In this document: in pieces, positions 29,561 through 37,828 of the stretch
How positions within the stretch are numbered: position 1 is the stretch's first letter
How the letters are laid out: every line of letters starts with the position of its first letter
NCBI RefSeq assembly: GCF_900101465.1
Contig: NZ_FMZM01000003.1
Location: 124,001-188,000, forward strand
Direction of reading: 5' to 3'
Length of the DNA: 64,000 nt
DNA from: Nocardioides lianchengensis
Lineage (GTDB): Bacteria; Actinomycetota; Actinomycetes; Propionibacteriales; Nocardioidaceae
Translations under genes and position numbers: made by a program
The notes under the pieces: generated by a model
Databases searched by the model: none
The model's input: the letters and a program-made list of their open reading frames with translations, nothing else
Told to the model about the DNA's origin: nothing

Positions 29561-30771
29561 GCGTCCAGCTCCTGCTGGCCCCACGGGCTGCCGTACTCGG
29601 TCAGCAGGTCGAGGAACGGGACGGCGTCGAAGGCCTCCGGGCCGAGCACGCCGGCTCCGCTCCAGGTGCCGCGGGCGAGCAGCTCGAGCGCCACGACCGG
29701 GTTGATGGCGGTCTGCCAGACCACGCACTGGTGGCCGTACTCCTGCATCGTCCACTCGTTGTCGACCACGTGGTAGAGGTACGTCGACCGAGGCGCGCCG
29801 TCCTTGCCCTTCCCCGTCACCCACAGGCCCGCGCACGTCTTCCCCGTCATCCGCGGGCCGACCGTGGCGGGGTCGGGCAGCACCGCGGCGACCACGTCGC
29901 GCGGGCTGACCTCGACGCCCTTGACCCGCACCTTCTCGGTGCTGTCGAGGCCGAGGGTGTGCAGCACCTTCAAGATGTTGATGAACTCGTCGCCGAGGCC
30001 GTACTTGAAGGTCGCCCGCTTGCAGTCGACCCAGCGCGGCATCAGGAGCACCTCCTCGTGCTCGACGTTGACGCACTCGACCGGCCCGATGCCCTCGGGG
30101 AAGTCGAAGACCTCGGGCTCGCTGAACGGCGCCGTCGTGTGCCACGCGCCGTCCTGCCAGACCACCGGCGGGTTCAGGCACTCCTCGATCGTGGTCCACA
30201 TCGAGAACGACGGCGCGAAGATCTCGTGGCCGTCGTCGTCGGTGACCACCAGGTTGGCGCCGTCGCGGGTGCCGAGCTCGTCGATCTCGCTGAACAGGTG
30301 GTCGGCGGCGTACCGCGCGAAGACGTCGGAGAGGCCCGGCTCGACGCCGATGCCGACCAGCGCGAGCCTGCCGGCGTCCTGCCAGTCCTGCTCCACGGCG
30401 AACTGCTCGTCGCCGAGCTTCACCCCCGTCTTCTCGTACGGCGCCTCCGGGTGCGGCCTCGACAGCGACATGGCCATGTCGAGGTAGTCGGCGCCCGCGG
30501 CGAACGCGCCCTCGAAGATGCTCATGTTGAAGACGGGGTCGACCGCGTTCATCACGTGGGTGATCGCGTGCTCGCGCACCAGCGCGGCCACGGACTCGGC
30601 GCTGCTCGCGTCGACCTGCGCGGCGGCGTACCGCTCGTCGGTGGCGGCGGCCCGCTCGGCCTTCGCCGCGTCGTAGTCGGCGATCACGATGGTCTCGAAG
30701 AAGTCGCGACGGGCGGCGATCGCAGTGAACGCGCCGCCCACGCCGCCGGCTCCGATCAGGAGGATTCTCAT
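29557..30771 (-). CDS. Saccharopine dehydrogenase family oxidoreductase
   Basis: The 404-residue protein has an N-terminal Rossmann fold (MRILLIGAGGVGGAFTAIAARR) and the saccharopine-dehydrogenase-like C-terminal domain (GVEPGLSDVFARYAADHLF, CAGLWVTGKGKDG). Family members include lysine 6-dehydrogenase, saccharopine reductase and carboxynorspermidine synthase. Its place beside an aminobutyraldehyde-type dehydrogenase and polyamine genes suggests an amino- or imino-group oxidoreduction in polyamine or lysine metabolism, but the reaction is not determined. The downstream membrane gene overlaps its stop. Upstream it is separated from the aldehyde dehydrogenase by the 36-bp tandem array. Confidence 0.87.
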   Translation of the reverse strand: MRILLIGAGGVGGAFTAIAARRDFFETIVIADYDAAKAERAAATDERYAAAQVDASSAESVAALVREHAITHVMNAVDPVFNMSIFEGAFAAGADYLDMAMSLSRPHPEAPYEKTGVKLGDEQFAVEQDWQDAGRLALVGIGVEPGLSDVFARYAADHLFSEIDELGTRDGANLVVTDDDGHEIFAPSFSMWTTIEECLNPPVVWQDGAWHTTAPFSEPEVFDFPEGIGPVECVNVEHEEVLLMPRWVDCKRATFKYGLGDEFINILKVLHTLGLDSTEKVRVKGVEVSPRDVVAAVLPDPATVGPRMTGKTCAGLWVTGKGKDGAPRSTYLYHVVDNEWTMQEYGHQCVVWQTAINPVVALELLARGTWSGAGVLGPEAFDAVPFLDLLTEYGSPWGQQELDA

Positions 30772-30790
30772 GTCATCTCTCTCTGCAGGG

Positions 30791-31065
30791 GGTCTCGATA
30801 CGCTCGCTGGCGCTCGCTACTCGACCAACGAACGACGGCTCGTCGGCGCTCGCTACTCGACCAACGAACGACCGCCCGCCGGCGCTCGCTACTCGACCAA
30901 CGAACGACCGCCCGCCGGCGCTCGCTACTCGACCAACGAACGACCGCCCGCCGGCGCTCGCTACTCGACCAACGAACGACCGCCCGCCGGCGCTCGCTAC
31001 TCGACCAACGAACGACGGCTCGTCGGTCGAGTAGCCGCCGAGGAACGAGGTGGCGTATCGAGACC
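30791..31065. repeat. REP-type element with terminal inverted repeats
   Basis: The element is bounded by GGTCTCGATACGC (30791–30803) and its exact complement GCGTATCGAGACC (31053–31065). The second end reaches the last base of the aldehyde dehydrogenase stop codon. The interior is an expanded tandem array. It separates two same-strand genes and has no coding capacity of its own. Confidence 0.85.
30809..31024. repeat. Six tandem copies of a 36-bp unit
   Basis: Units begin at 30809, 30845, 30881, 30917, 30953 and 30989, each starting GGCGCTCGCTACTCGACC. The four inner units end CCGCCCGCC while the first and last end CGGCTCGTC. There are no spacers. 36 bases equals 12 codons, so every frame reads through the array, which explains the apparent repetitive ORFs here. 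Confidence 0.95.
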
Positions 31066-32498
31066 TACTCACCGATGTAGCTCATGACGTGCTTGATCCG
31101 GGTGTAGTCCTCCATGCCGTACATCGAGAGATCCTTGCCGTAGCCGGAGTGCTTGAACCCGCCGTGCGGCATCTCCGAGACGAACGGGATGTGGGTGTTG
31201 ATCCACACCGCGCCGAAGTCGAGCTTGCGCGACATCCGCAGGGCCCGGGCGTGGTCCTTGGTCCAGACGCTGGAGGACAGGCCGTAGTCGACGCCGTTGG
31301 CCCAGGTCAGCGCCTGCGCCTCGTCGGTGAACGACTGGACGGTCATGACCGGGCCGAAGATCTCGGTCTGCACCTGCTCGTCGTCCTGGCGCAGCCCGGA
31401 GAGGACGGTCGGCTCGTAGAAGTAGCCGCGGTCGAACTTGCGGGCGCCGCCGGTCTGGATCGTCGCGTGGTCGGGCAGGCGGTCGACCATGCCGGTGACG
31501 TGGGCGAGCTGGTTCGCGTTGTTGAGCGGACCGAAGTACGTCGACTCGTCGTCCGGCAGGCCGGTCGGCATCCCCTTCGCCGCCTCGGCCAGCGCCGCGA
31601 CGAACTCGTCGTGAATGCCGGCCTGGACCAGGACCCGGGTGGCGGCGGTGCAGTCCTGGCCGGCGTTGAACAGCCCGGCTCCCGCGATGCCCTCCGCCGC
31701 GGACGCGATGTCGGCGTCGTCGAAGACCACGACCGGGGCCTTGCCGCCGAGCTCGAGGTGGACCTTCTTCAGGTCGTGGGAGGCGGCCTCGGCGACCTGC
31801 ATGCCGGCCCGGACCGAGCCGGTGATGGCCACCATCTGCGGCGTCTTGTGGGCGACCAGCGCGCGGCCGGTGCCGCGGTCGCCGCAGACCACGTTGAGGA
31901 CGCCCGGCGGCAGGAACTCCTGGCACAGCTCGGCCAGCAGGGTCGAGCTCGCGGGCGTGGTGTCGCTGGGCTTCAGCACGATCGTGTTGCCGGCCGCCAG
32001 CGCGGGCGCGATCTTCCAGATCATCATCAGCAGCGGGTAGTTCCAGGGCGTCACCTGTCCGACCACGCCGACCGGCTCGCGTCGTACCCAGGAGGTGTGG
32101 TCCGTCATGTACTCGCCCGCCGACTTGCCCTCGAGCAGCCGGGCCGCACCCGCGAAGAACTTGAAGTGGTCCGAGGCGTAGCCCATCTCCTCGTCCAGGG
32201 TGATCTGTATCGGCTTGCCGGTGTCACGGCACTCGACCGCGTTGATCTCGTCGATCCGCTCCTCGATGGCGCCCGCGATCTTGAGCAGCGCGTTGGAGCG
32301 GTCCTGGGGCGTGGCGTAGGCCCAGCCGTCGAAGGCCGCGTCGGCGGCGGCGTAGGCCCGGTCGACATCCTCGTCGCCGGACAGCGGCGCGTGCGCGTAC
32401 ACCTCCCCCGTGGTCGGATCGATCACCTCGTAGGTCTCGCCCGAGGCGGAGTCGACGAGCTCACCGTTGACGACGTTCTGGAAGGTCTGGTCTGCCAT
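31065..32498 (-). CDS. Gamma-aminobutyraldehyde-type NAD-dependent dehydrogenase
   Basis: This 477-residue aldehyde dehydrogenase superfamily enzyme has TPWNYPLLMMIWKIAPALAAGN, KPSDTTPASS, catalytic Glu in HLELGGKAP (about 249) and the catalytic Cys283 in FNAGQDCTAATR. AGQDCTA is typical of PatD/YdcW-type aminobutyraldehyde and betaine aldehyde dehydrogenases. It would oxidise 4-aminobutanal, formed from putrescine by the aminotransferase at 35.3 kb, to GABA. Divergent from the VOC gene with a 47-bp paired motif between them, shared with the aminotransferase promoter. Confidence 0.92.
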   Translation of the reverse strand: MADQTFQNVVNGELVDSASGETYEVIDPTTGEVYAHAPLSGDEDVDRAYAAADAAFDGWAYATPQDRSNALLKIAGAIEERIDEINAVECRDTGKPIQITLDEEMGYASDHFKFFAGAARLLEGKSAGEYMTDHTSWVRREPVGVVGQVTPWNYPLLMMIWKIAPALAAGNTIVLKPSDTTPASSTLLAELCQEFLPPGVLNVVCGDRGTGRALVAHKTPQMVAITGSVRAGMQVAEAASHDLKKVHLELGGKAPVVVFDDADIASAAEGIAGAGLFNAGQDCTAATRVLVQAGIHDEFVAALAEAAKGMPTGLPDDESTYFGPLNNANQLAHVTGMVDRLPDHATIQTGGARKFDRGYFYEPTVLSGLRQDDEQVQTEIFGPVMTVQSFTDEAQALTWANGVDYGLSSSVWTKDHARALRMSRKLDFGAVWINTHIPFVSEMPHGGFKHSGYGKDLSMYGMEDYTRIKHVMSYIGE

Positions 32499-32519
32499 GC
32501 CCGGAGCCTAGTGAGGCCA

Positions 32520-32566
32520 CAACGAAATCTGTAGCCTCAACGTGTTACATCTGACGGATTTCGTTG
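32520..32566. promoter_or_regulatory. Paired operator of the polyamine regulon (copy 1)
   Basis: CAACGAAATCTGT (32520–32532) and ACGGATTTCGTTG (32554–32566) are near-perfect inverted half-sites spanning 47 bases between the divergent aldehyde dehydrogenase and VOC genes. The promoter at 35251–35297 has the same layout and length. Confidence 0.7.
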
Positions 32567-32579
32567 AAAAGAGGCCGCG

Positions 32580-33008
32580 ATGCGCATGGGTACGACGATC
32601 CCGGCCTTGCCCGTCCGCTCCGTCGAGGCCTCGACCGAGTTCTACGTCGAGCGCCTCGGCTTCGAGGTGCTGCACACCGACGGCCACCTCGGCGTGCTGC
32701 AACGCGACGATGCGCAGCTGCACCTGTGGCAGGCCGGCGACACGTCCTGGAGCGGCCGCGCCGACCTGGCCGCGAGGCCGGTCGTCAGCGGCGCCGAGTC
32801 GTTCCTGGCCGGTACGGCGAGCTGCCGCATCCAGCTCGACGGCGTCGAGGGCGTCGAGGGCGTCGACGCCCTGTACGACGAGATGGCCGCCGCCGACGTC
32901 CTGCACGGCGTCAGCGGCCGCGGCCCGCTCGACACCGACTACGGCACCCGCGAGTTCCACGTGCTCGATCTCGACGGCAACCTGCTGACCTTCTTCGTCT
33001 GGCGCTGA
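32580..33008 (+). CDS. VOC superfamily (glyoxalase/bleomycin-resistance-like) protein
   Basis: The 142-residue protein has the paired beta-alpha-beta-beta-beta pattern: MGTTIPALPVRSVEASTEFYVERLGFEVLHTDG, then LHLWQAGD, and at the end YGTREFHVLDLDGNLLTFFVWR, with a C-terminal Glu-free metal-site strand typical of antibiotic-binding VOC proteins. It lies beyond the aldehyde dehydrogenase promoter and shares its paired operator. Possible roles are ligand binding or detoxification of a reactive carbonyl made during polyamine breakdown; neither is shown. Confidence 0.85.
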   Translation: MRMGTTIPALPVRSVEASTEFYVERLGFEVLHTDGHLGVLQRDDAQLHLWQAGDTSWSGRADLAARPVVSGAESFLAGTASCRIQLDGVEGVEGVDALYDEMAAADVLHGVSGRGPLDTDYGTREFHVLDLDGNLLTFFVWR

Positions 33009-33011
33009 CCG

Positions 33012-33593
33012 TCAGTCGGCAGGCACCGGCGCCGAGAGCGACGGCCAGATGACGCCGTCGGGGCCGTCGACACCGCGCGAGCCTCCGTCGTCCACGAAAC
33101 GGTGGTAGGTGGTCGCCACGACCCCGAACCGCACCGGACCCCGCGTGGCCAGGCAGGACCGCGGCACCCCCACGCGGATCGTGCCGGCTCGGTAGTCGAC
33201 GCGGTGCCGCGCCCCCGGACAGTCGATGTCGCCATCGTCGCTGCCCACGCCCACCCGACCTCCCGGACGGCGGGCCGAGATGTGGACCGCTACCGCGTAG
33301 AACTCCCCGCGGACGACCATGAAGAACTGCACCCCGGTGCGGGCCTTGCGGCTCAGGTCCCGGAACCTCGCGACCACCACGACGCGGCTGTCGGTGTGCC
33401 GGGCTCGGAAGGCGAGCAGGTCACCAGCCGCGACGTCCGGCACCACCTGATCCCCGTCGGAGTCCACGACGTCGCCCGCGACGTCCGTGACCCGATCGGA
33501 TCCGGCCTGGGCCGGTGCGAGGGCACCCAGCAGCAGCGCGGCGGTCGCGAGCGGAGCGACGAGGACTGCGGTCGTCGTACGGCGGAGGTCCAT
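33012..33593 (-). CDS. Secreted protein of unknown function
   Basis: The 193-residue protein has a signal peptide (MDLRRTTTAVLVAPLATAALLLGALAPAQA, cleavage about residue 31). The mature part has a repeated Asp/Val pattern (VTDVAGDVVDSDGDQVVPDVAAGDLLAFRARHTDSRVVVVARFRDL) resembling beta-sandwich domains of exported actinobacterial proteins, and one Cys pair (DIDCPG, RSCLATRG). ATG at 33593 gives the natural signal start; a GTG five codons upstream is the alternative. It is convergent with the VOC gene, 3 bases apart, and downstream of the amidohydrolase. Confidence 0.72.
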   Translation of the reverse strand: MDLRRTTTAVLVAPLATAALLLGALAPAQAGSDRVTDVAGDVVDSDGDQVVPDVAAGDLLAFRARHTDSRVVVVARFRDLSRKARTGVQFFMVVRGEFYAVAVHISARRPGGRVGVGSDDGDIDCPGARHRVDYRAGTIRVGVPRSCLATRGPVRFGVVATTYHRFVDDGGSRGVDGPDGVIWPSLSAPVPAD

Positions 33594-33617
33594 GCGAGCA
33601 GTCTCCACCGCCCGGCG

Positions 33618-35237
33618 TCAGGCCTCGTGGACCGGCACGCCGTCGACCCACGTCGAGACGACCCGCGCGGCCCCGATCTCGTCGACCGGGCCGGCGAACG
33701 GGTCGCGGTCGAGCACCACGAGGTCGGCGGCGAAGCCCGGGTGGATCCGGCCGGAGTCGTCGCGGTGGTTCACCCAGGCGCTGCCCGAGGTGTAGGCCGC
33801 GAACGCGGTCTCCAGCGCGAGCGCCTGCTCGGGCAGGAACGGCGTCTCACCGGCCGGCCCCTCCTCGTCGTACGCCCGACGGTTGACGGCGACGTGGACG
33901 GCGGCGAGCGGGTCGGGGGTGCTGACCGGCCAGTCGCTGCCCGCGACCAGCCGACCGCCGGCGCGGTGGATCGCGCCGAAGGGGTACTGCCAGCCGGCCC
34001 GCTCCTCCCCCAGGAACGGCAGCGTCAGCTCGACCATCTGCTCGTCGAGGCAGGCCCAGAGCGCCTGCATGTTCGCGGCGACGCCGTACTCGGAGAAGCG
34101 GGGCACGTCGTCGGGGTGCACCAGCTGGAGGTGCGCGATGTGGTGGCGGTTCTCGGCCCGCGGCCGGTCCGGCCGCACCAGACCGGCGAAGGCGTCGAGA
34201 GCCTCCCGGACGCCGCGGTCGCCGATGCCGTGGACGTGCACCTGGAAGCCCGCCTCGTCGAGCAGCCGCACATACCTCTTCAGCGCGTCGGGGTCGACGA
34301 AGGAGTGTCCGGCGTTGTCGGTGGCGTGCCCGCAGCGGTCGAGGTACGGCGCGGTCAGCGCGGCCGTGCCGTTCTCCGCGACGCCGTCCTGCATCACCTT
34401 CACGCTGGTCGCGCGCAGCCGCCCGTGGGTGTACGTCGCCCGCCGCTCGACCAGCTCGGCGACCTGCTCCTCGCCGCGGTCGCGGTCCCACCAGAGCGCG
34501 CCGACGACGTACGCCGTGAGCTCGCCGCTCCGCGCCGCCCGCAGGTACGACGGCGACGCGTCGGCCATGCCCGCATAGTCGCCGAGGATCGCGTCCTGCC
34601 ACCCCACGACACCGAGCGAGTGGAGGTGGCGCTGGCCCTCCAGCAGGCCCGCGTAGTACTCGTCGGGGTGCGTCTCGGGGGCGTGCCGGGCGACGAGGTG
34701 CATGGCGCCCTCGTGCAGGGTGCCGGTGGGGCGGCCGTCGTCGTACCGCTCGATCCGGCCGTGCGGCGGGTCGGGAGTGCTCGCGTCGATGCCGGCCAGC
34801 TCCAGCGCGCTGGTGTTGACCCAGGCGCCGTGGTGGTCGCGGTTGGGGAGGAAGACGGGACGGTCGGGCACGACCGCGTCCAGGTCGGCGGCCGTCGGCG
34901 TCCCGCCCGGGAAGGCGGCCATCGCCCAGCCGCCGCCCTCGATCCACGGCCGGTCCGGGTGCGCGGCGGCGTACGACGCGATCCGCTCGAGGTACTCCTC
35001 CCGCGTGCCGAGCTCGGACAGGTCGCAGCGGGTCCGCTCGAGGCCGCCCTGGACCGCGTGCACGTGCGCGTCGACGAACCCCGGGGCGAGCAGGCCGCCC
35101 CGCAGGTCGACCTCCCGGTCGCCCGGCCGGCCCACGCCGACGGCCACGATCCGGCCGTCCTCGACCAGCACGTCGGCCGCGCCGCGGTGGTGGTGACCGT
35201 CGAAGTAGGTGCCGTTTCGGAAGCGCGTGGAGACCAT
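33618..35237 (-). CDS. YtcJ-type amidohydrolase
   Basis: The 539-residue protein begins with a short beta domain (FRNGTYFDGHHHRGAADVLVEDGRIVAVG) then LLAPGFVDAHVHAVQGG, the metal HxH of amidohydrolase family 3. Later features are GWQDAILGDYAG, VHVHGIGDRGVREALDAF, NRHHIAHLQLVHPDDVPRF and a final GSDWPVSTPDPLAAVHVAVNR. YtcJ-like enzymes hydrolyse amides or ureas of diverse substrates. It shares a divergent promoter bearing the 47-bp paired motif with the aminotransferase gene, so it may act on an acylated polyamine or related amide. That is an inference from position. Confidence 0.88.
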   Translation of the reverse strand: MVSTRFRNGTYFDGHHHRGAADVLVEDGRIVAVGVGRPGDREVDLRGGLLAPGFVDAHVHAVQGGLERTRCDLSELGTREEYLERIASYAAAHPDRPWIEGGGWAMAAFPGGTPTAADLDAVVPDRPVFLPNRDHHGAWVNTSALELAGIDASTPDPPHGRIERYDDGRPTGTLHEGAMHLVARHAPETHPDEYYAGLLEGQRHLHSLGVVGWQDAILGDYAGMADASPSYLRAARSGELTAYVVGALWWDRDRGEEQVAELVERRATYTHGRLRATSVKVMQDGVAENGTAALTAPYLDRCGHATDNAGHSFVDPDALKRYVRLLDEAGFQVHVHGIGDRGVREALDAFAGLVRPDRPRAENRHHIAHLQLVHPDDVPRFSEYGVAANMQALWACLDEQMVELTLPFLGEERAGWQYPFGAIHRAGGRLVAGSDWPVSTPDPLAAVHVAVNRRAYDEEGPAGETPFLPEQALALETAFAAYTSGSAWVNHRDDSGRIHPGFAADLVVLDRDPFAGPVDEIGAARVVSTWVDGVPVHEA

Positions 35238-35250
35238 GTCCGCCTTCCTA

Positions 35251-35297
35251 CAACGAAATCAGTCGAGAATCACCCCTTGTAACAACGGATTCACTTG
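35251..35297. promoter_or_regulatory. Paired operator of the polyamine regulon (copy 2)
   Basis: CAACGAAATCAGT (35251–35263) and ACGGATTCACTTG (35285–35297) lie between the amidohydrolase and aminotransferase genes. The span is exactly 47 bases, as in copy 1, and the second half matches 10 of 13 positions. Confidence 0.65.
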
Positions 35298-35330
35298 CTT
35301 ATCAGGGGGTGGACCGCGCACCATGGAGAC

Positions 35331-36719
35331 ATGAGCGCGGACTACGACCACCTCCAGCAGGCAGCCAAGGACCACCTCTGGATGCACTTCACCCGGCACG
35401 ACTCGTACCGGGACGCCGACGTACCTCTGATGGTGCGGGGCGAGGGGGCCTACCTGTTCGACGCGAAGGGCAAGAAGTACCTCGACGGGCTGGCGGGTCT
35501 GTTCGTGTCGCAGCTCGGCCACGGCCGCACCGACCTGGCCGAGGCCGGGGCGGCGCAGGCCAAGGAGCTGGCCTTCATGCCGTTGTGGTCCTACGCCCAC
35601 CCCAGCGCCATCGAGCTGGCGGAGAAGGTCGCGTCGTACGCGCCGGGTGACCTGAACCGCGTCTTCTTCACCAGCGGCGGCGGCGAGGCCGTCGAGACCG
35701 CGTGGAAGCTCGCGAAGAACTACTTCAAGCTCACCGGCAAGCCGATGAAGCACAAGGTGATCTCCCGCGCGATCGCCTACCACGGCACCACCCAGGGCGC
35801 CCTGTCGATCACCGGCCTGCCGCTGCTGAAGCAGCAGTTCGAGCCGCTCGTGCCCTCGACGTTCCGGGTCCCGAACACCAACATCTACCGCGCCGACGAG
35901 TCGACCGGCGGGTTCCTCGACGGCAGCGACCCCGAGGCCTTCGGCCGCTGGGCCGCCGACCAGATCGCGATCGCCATCGAGAACGAGGGCCCCGACACGG
36001 TGGCCGCCGTCTTCCTCGAGCCCGTCCAGAACGCCGGCGGCTGCTTCCCGCCCCCGCCCGGCTACTTCCAGCGGGTGCGCGAGATCTGCGACCAGTACGA
36101 CGTACTGCTGGTCTCCGACGAGGTCATCTGCGCCTTCGGCCGGCTCGGCCACATGTTCGGCGCCGAGCGCTACGGCTACCAGCCCGACATCATCACCTGC
36201 GCCAAGGGCATCACCTCGGGCTACGCCCCGCTCGGCGCGATGATCGCCTCCGAGAGGCTGATGGAGCCGTTCCTCGCCGACGGCGCGATGTTCGCCCACG
36301 GCTACACCTTCGGCGGCCACCCGGTCTCCACCGCGGTCGCGCTCGCGAACCTGAAGGCGTTCGAGGAGGAGAAGGTCCTCGAGAACGTCCGCGACAACGA
36401 GGCCACCTTCCGCGCCACCCTGGAGCGCCTGAAGGACCTCCCGATCGTCGGCGACGTCCGCGGCGACGGGTACTTCTACGGCATCGAGCTCGTCAAGGAC
36501 AAGACCACCAAGGAGTCGTTCACCGACGAGGAGTGCGAGCGCCTCCTCTACGGCTTCGTCTCCAAGCAGCTCTACGCCGAGGGCCTCTACTGCCGCGCCG
36601 ACGACCGCGGCGACCCGGTCGTCCAGCTCGCTCCCCCGCTCATCTGCGGCCCCGAGCACTTCGACGAGATGGAGCAGATCCTCCGCGTCGTCCTCGACAA
36701 GGCCTCCTCCCTCCTCTGA
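35331..36719 (+). CDS. Class III aminotransferase, probably putrescine/polyamine:pyruvate type
   Basis: The 462-residue PLP enzyme begins DHLWMHFTRHDSY and has LFDAKGKKYLDGLAGLFVSQLGHGR, FFTSGGGEAVETAWKLAKNYF, YHGTTQGALSITG, FLEPVQNAGGCFPPPPGYF, VSDEVICAFGRLG and the PLP lysine in ITCAKGITSGYAPLGA (Lys292). The FTRH-type opening and QNAGG segment resemble omega-amino acid and putrescine (SpuC-like) aminotransferases. It would convert putrescine to 4-aminobutanal for the dehydrogenase at 31.1 kb. A class III beta-alanine or taurine specificity cannot be excluded. The upstream region carries the shared operator. Confidence 0.9.
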   Translation: MSADYDHLQQAAKDHLWMHFTRHDSYRDADVPLMVRGEGAYLFDAKGKKYLDGLAGLFVSQLGHGRTDLAEAGAAQAKELAFMPLWSYAHPSAIELAEKVASYAPGDLNRVFFTSGGGEAVETAWKLAKNYFKLTGKPMKHKVISRAIAYHGTTQGALSITGLPLLKQQFEPLVPSTFRVPNTNIYRADESTGGFLDGSDPEAFGRWAADQIAIAIENEGPDTVAAVFLEPVQNAGGCFPPPPGYFQRVREICDQYDVLLVSDEVICAFGRLGHMFGAERYGYQPDIITCAKGITSGYAPLGAMIASERLMEPFLADGAMFAHGYTFGGHPVSTAVALANLKAFEEEKVLENVRDNEATFRATLERLKDLPIVGDVRGDGYFYGIELVKDKTTKESFTDEECERLLYGFVSKQLYAEGLYCRADDRGDPVVQLAPPLICGPEHFDEMEQILRVVLDKASSLL

Positions 36720-36726
36720 CCCACCG

Positions 36727-36800
36727 CCGAGTCATCAGAAGTAGAGGGCCCAGTCAGCAGAAGTGGGGGGCCGAGTCAGCACCAGTAGTGCTGACTCGGC
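36727..36800. repeat. Palindromic TGACTCGGC repeat, copy A
   Basis: Two degenerate forward units (GCCGAGTCATCAGAAGTAGA and GCCCAGTCAGCAGAAGTGG) are followed by a perfect hairpin at 36770–36800: GCCGAGTCAGCAC, loop CAGTA, GTGCTGACTCGGC. It lies just past the aminotransferase stop and 64 bases before the DUF559 gene. The hairpin is the exact reverse complement of the one in copy B. Confidence 0.85.
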
Positions 36801-36863
36801 GTTCTCCACAGGCTGCGGAGGACCCGGTGTGGGGCGTACGTCGTACCGGGCATCCCGTTCGGC

Positions 36864-37805
36864 ATGCCGCTTCCGCTGCCTCATGACTTTCCGCTCCCCC
36901 GCCACCTGCCGTTCACCCGCGCCGACGCGCTGCAGGCCGGGTTGCGCGACTGGGGTCTGCGGCAGCTGGCCCATGAGGGTCGACTGCGGCGGCCCGTCCG
37001 CAACGTGTACGTCGACGCCTCCCTCCCCGACTCGCTGGAGCTCCGGTGTCGCTCCCTCGGTCTGGTCGTCCCGAAGGACGGGTTCATCTGCGACCTGACC
37101 GCCGCCTGGATCCACGCCGGCGAGAAGTCTCTCGCGCCCGGGGACCACGAGCGTGTGCCGCCGGTCTCGTGCTTCCGGCCCAGTGACGGCGGTACAGTGC
37201 GCAACGCGATCACCACGAGCGGCGAGCGATGGGTGCGCCCCGACGACCTGATGGAGATCCACGGGCTCGTGGTCACGACGCCCCTCCGGACGGCCCTCGA
37301 CCTCGGACGCCTCCAGCGGACCGCGGACATGCGTCTGTGGGGAATGTCGTGCATGGCCGCGGCGGGCGGGTCCACCCGCGACCGGATCGCCTACGAGCTC
37401 GACCGGTTCCGGAAGCAGCGCGGCATCGTGCTGCAACGGCTCCTGGTGGAACGAGTCGATCCCGGCCTTGACTCCTTCGGCGAGGCGGCCCTGGACAACC
37501 GGTGGTGGGACGCGGGCCTGCCACCGCCCGAGACCCAGGTCGAGATCGAGCGCGACGACGGGTCGTCGTACTTCCTCGACCTGGGGCTCCGCGCGGAGCG
37601 CTTCGCCGGGGAGTACGACGGCCGCGCCTGGCACACGACCGACGAGCAGCGTGAGCACGACCGCGGCCGGCGCGGGTGGATCCGCGACCACCGCGCCTGG
37701 CGGATCGAGACGTTCACCGAGGCCAACACGTTCGGACACCACCAGGACGCCGAGCGCCTGCTCCGCGACGCCTTCGCCGCCCACCGCGGCGTCCGCTACC
37801 TCTGA
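36864..37805 (+). CDS. AbiEi-like winged-helix protein with C-terminal DUF559 (Vsr-like nuclease) domain
   Basis: The 313-residue protein opens with a small winged-helix segment (FTRADALQAGLRDWGLRQLAHEGRLRRPVRNVYVDAS) of the kind found in AbiEi-type antitoxins. A middle domain contains TTPLRTALDLGRL. The C-terminal DUF559 domain (about 205–305: SFGEAALDNRWWDAGLPPPETQVEIE, EYDGRAWHTTDEQREHDRGRRGWIRDHRAWRIETFTE) resembles very-short-patch-repair endonucleases. Stand-alone genes of this architecture are abundant in Nocardioidaceae; their function is not known to me. No AbiEii partner is adjacent. Copies A and B of a palindromic repeat bracket it in opposite orientation. ATG at 36864 is used. Confidence 0.85.
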   Translation: MPLPLPHDFPLPRHLPFTRADALQAGLRDWGLRQLAHEGRLRRPVRNVYVDASLPDSLELRCRSLGLVVPKDGFICDLTAAWIHAGEKSLAPGDHERVPPVSCFRPSDGGTVRNAITTSGERWVRPDDLMEIHGLVVTTPLRTALDLGRLQRTADMRLWGMSCMAAAGGSTRDRIAYELDRFRKQRGIVLQRLLVERVDPGLDSFGEAALDNRWWDAGLPPPETQVEIERDDGSSYFLDLGLRAERFAGEYDGRAWHTTDEQREHDRGRRGWIRDHRAWRIETFTEANTFGHHQDAERLLRDAFAAHRGVRYL

Positions 37806-37828
37806 CCGCCCCCACACCTGACCCGTCC

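Noticed and set aside
30809-31024. 36-bp tandem array as a CRISPR array
   Set aside because: Units are directly adjacent with no unique spacers, and no cas genes are present.
30689-31087. Repetitive ARYSTNERPPAG coding sequence through the array
   Set aside because: All frames stay open because 36 is a multiple of 3; there is no start signal, and the element has REP-type inverted ends.
36781-36815. TTCTCCACAG after repeat copy A as a DnaA box or origin
   Set aside because: A single imperfect match, no cluster of boxes, and no dnaA or dnaN nearby.
36864-37805. Complete AbiE toxin–antitoxin module
   Set aside because: Only the AbiEi-like winged helix is present; no AbiEii nucleotidyltransferase gene is adjacent, and the C-terminus is DUF559.
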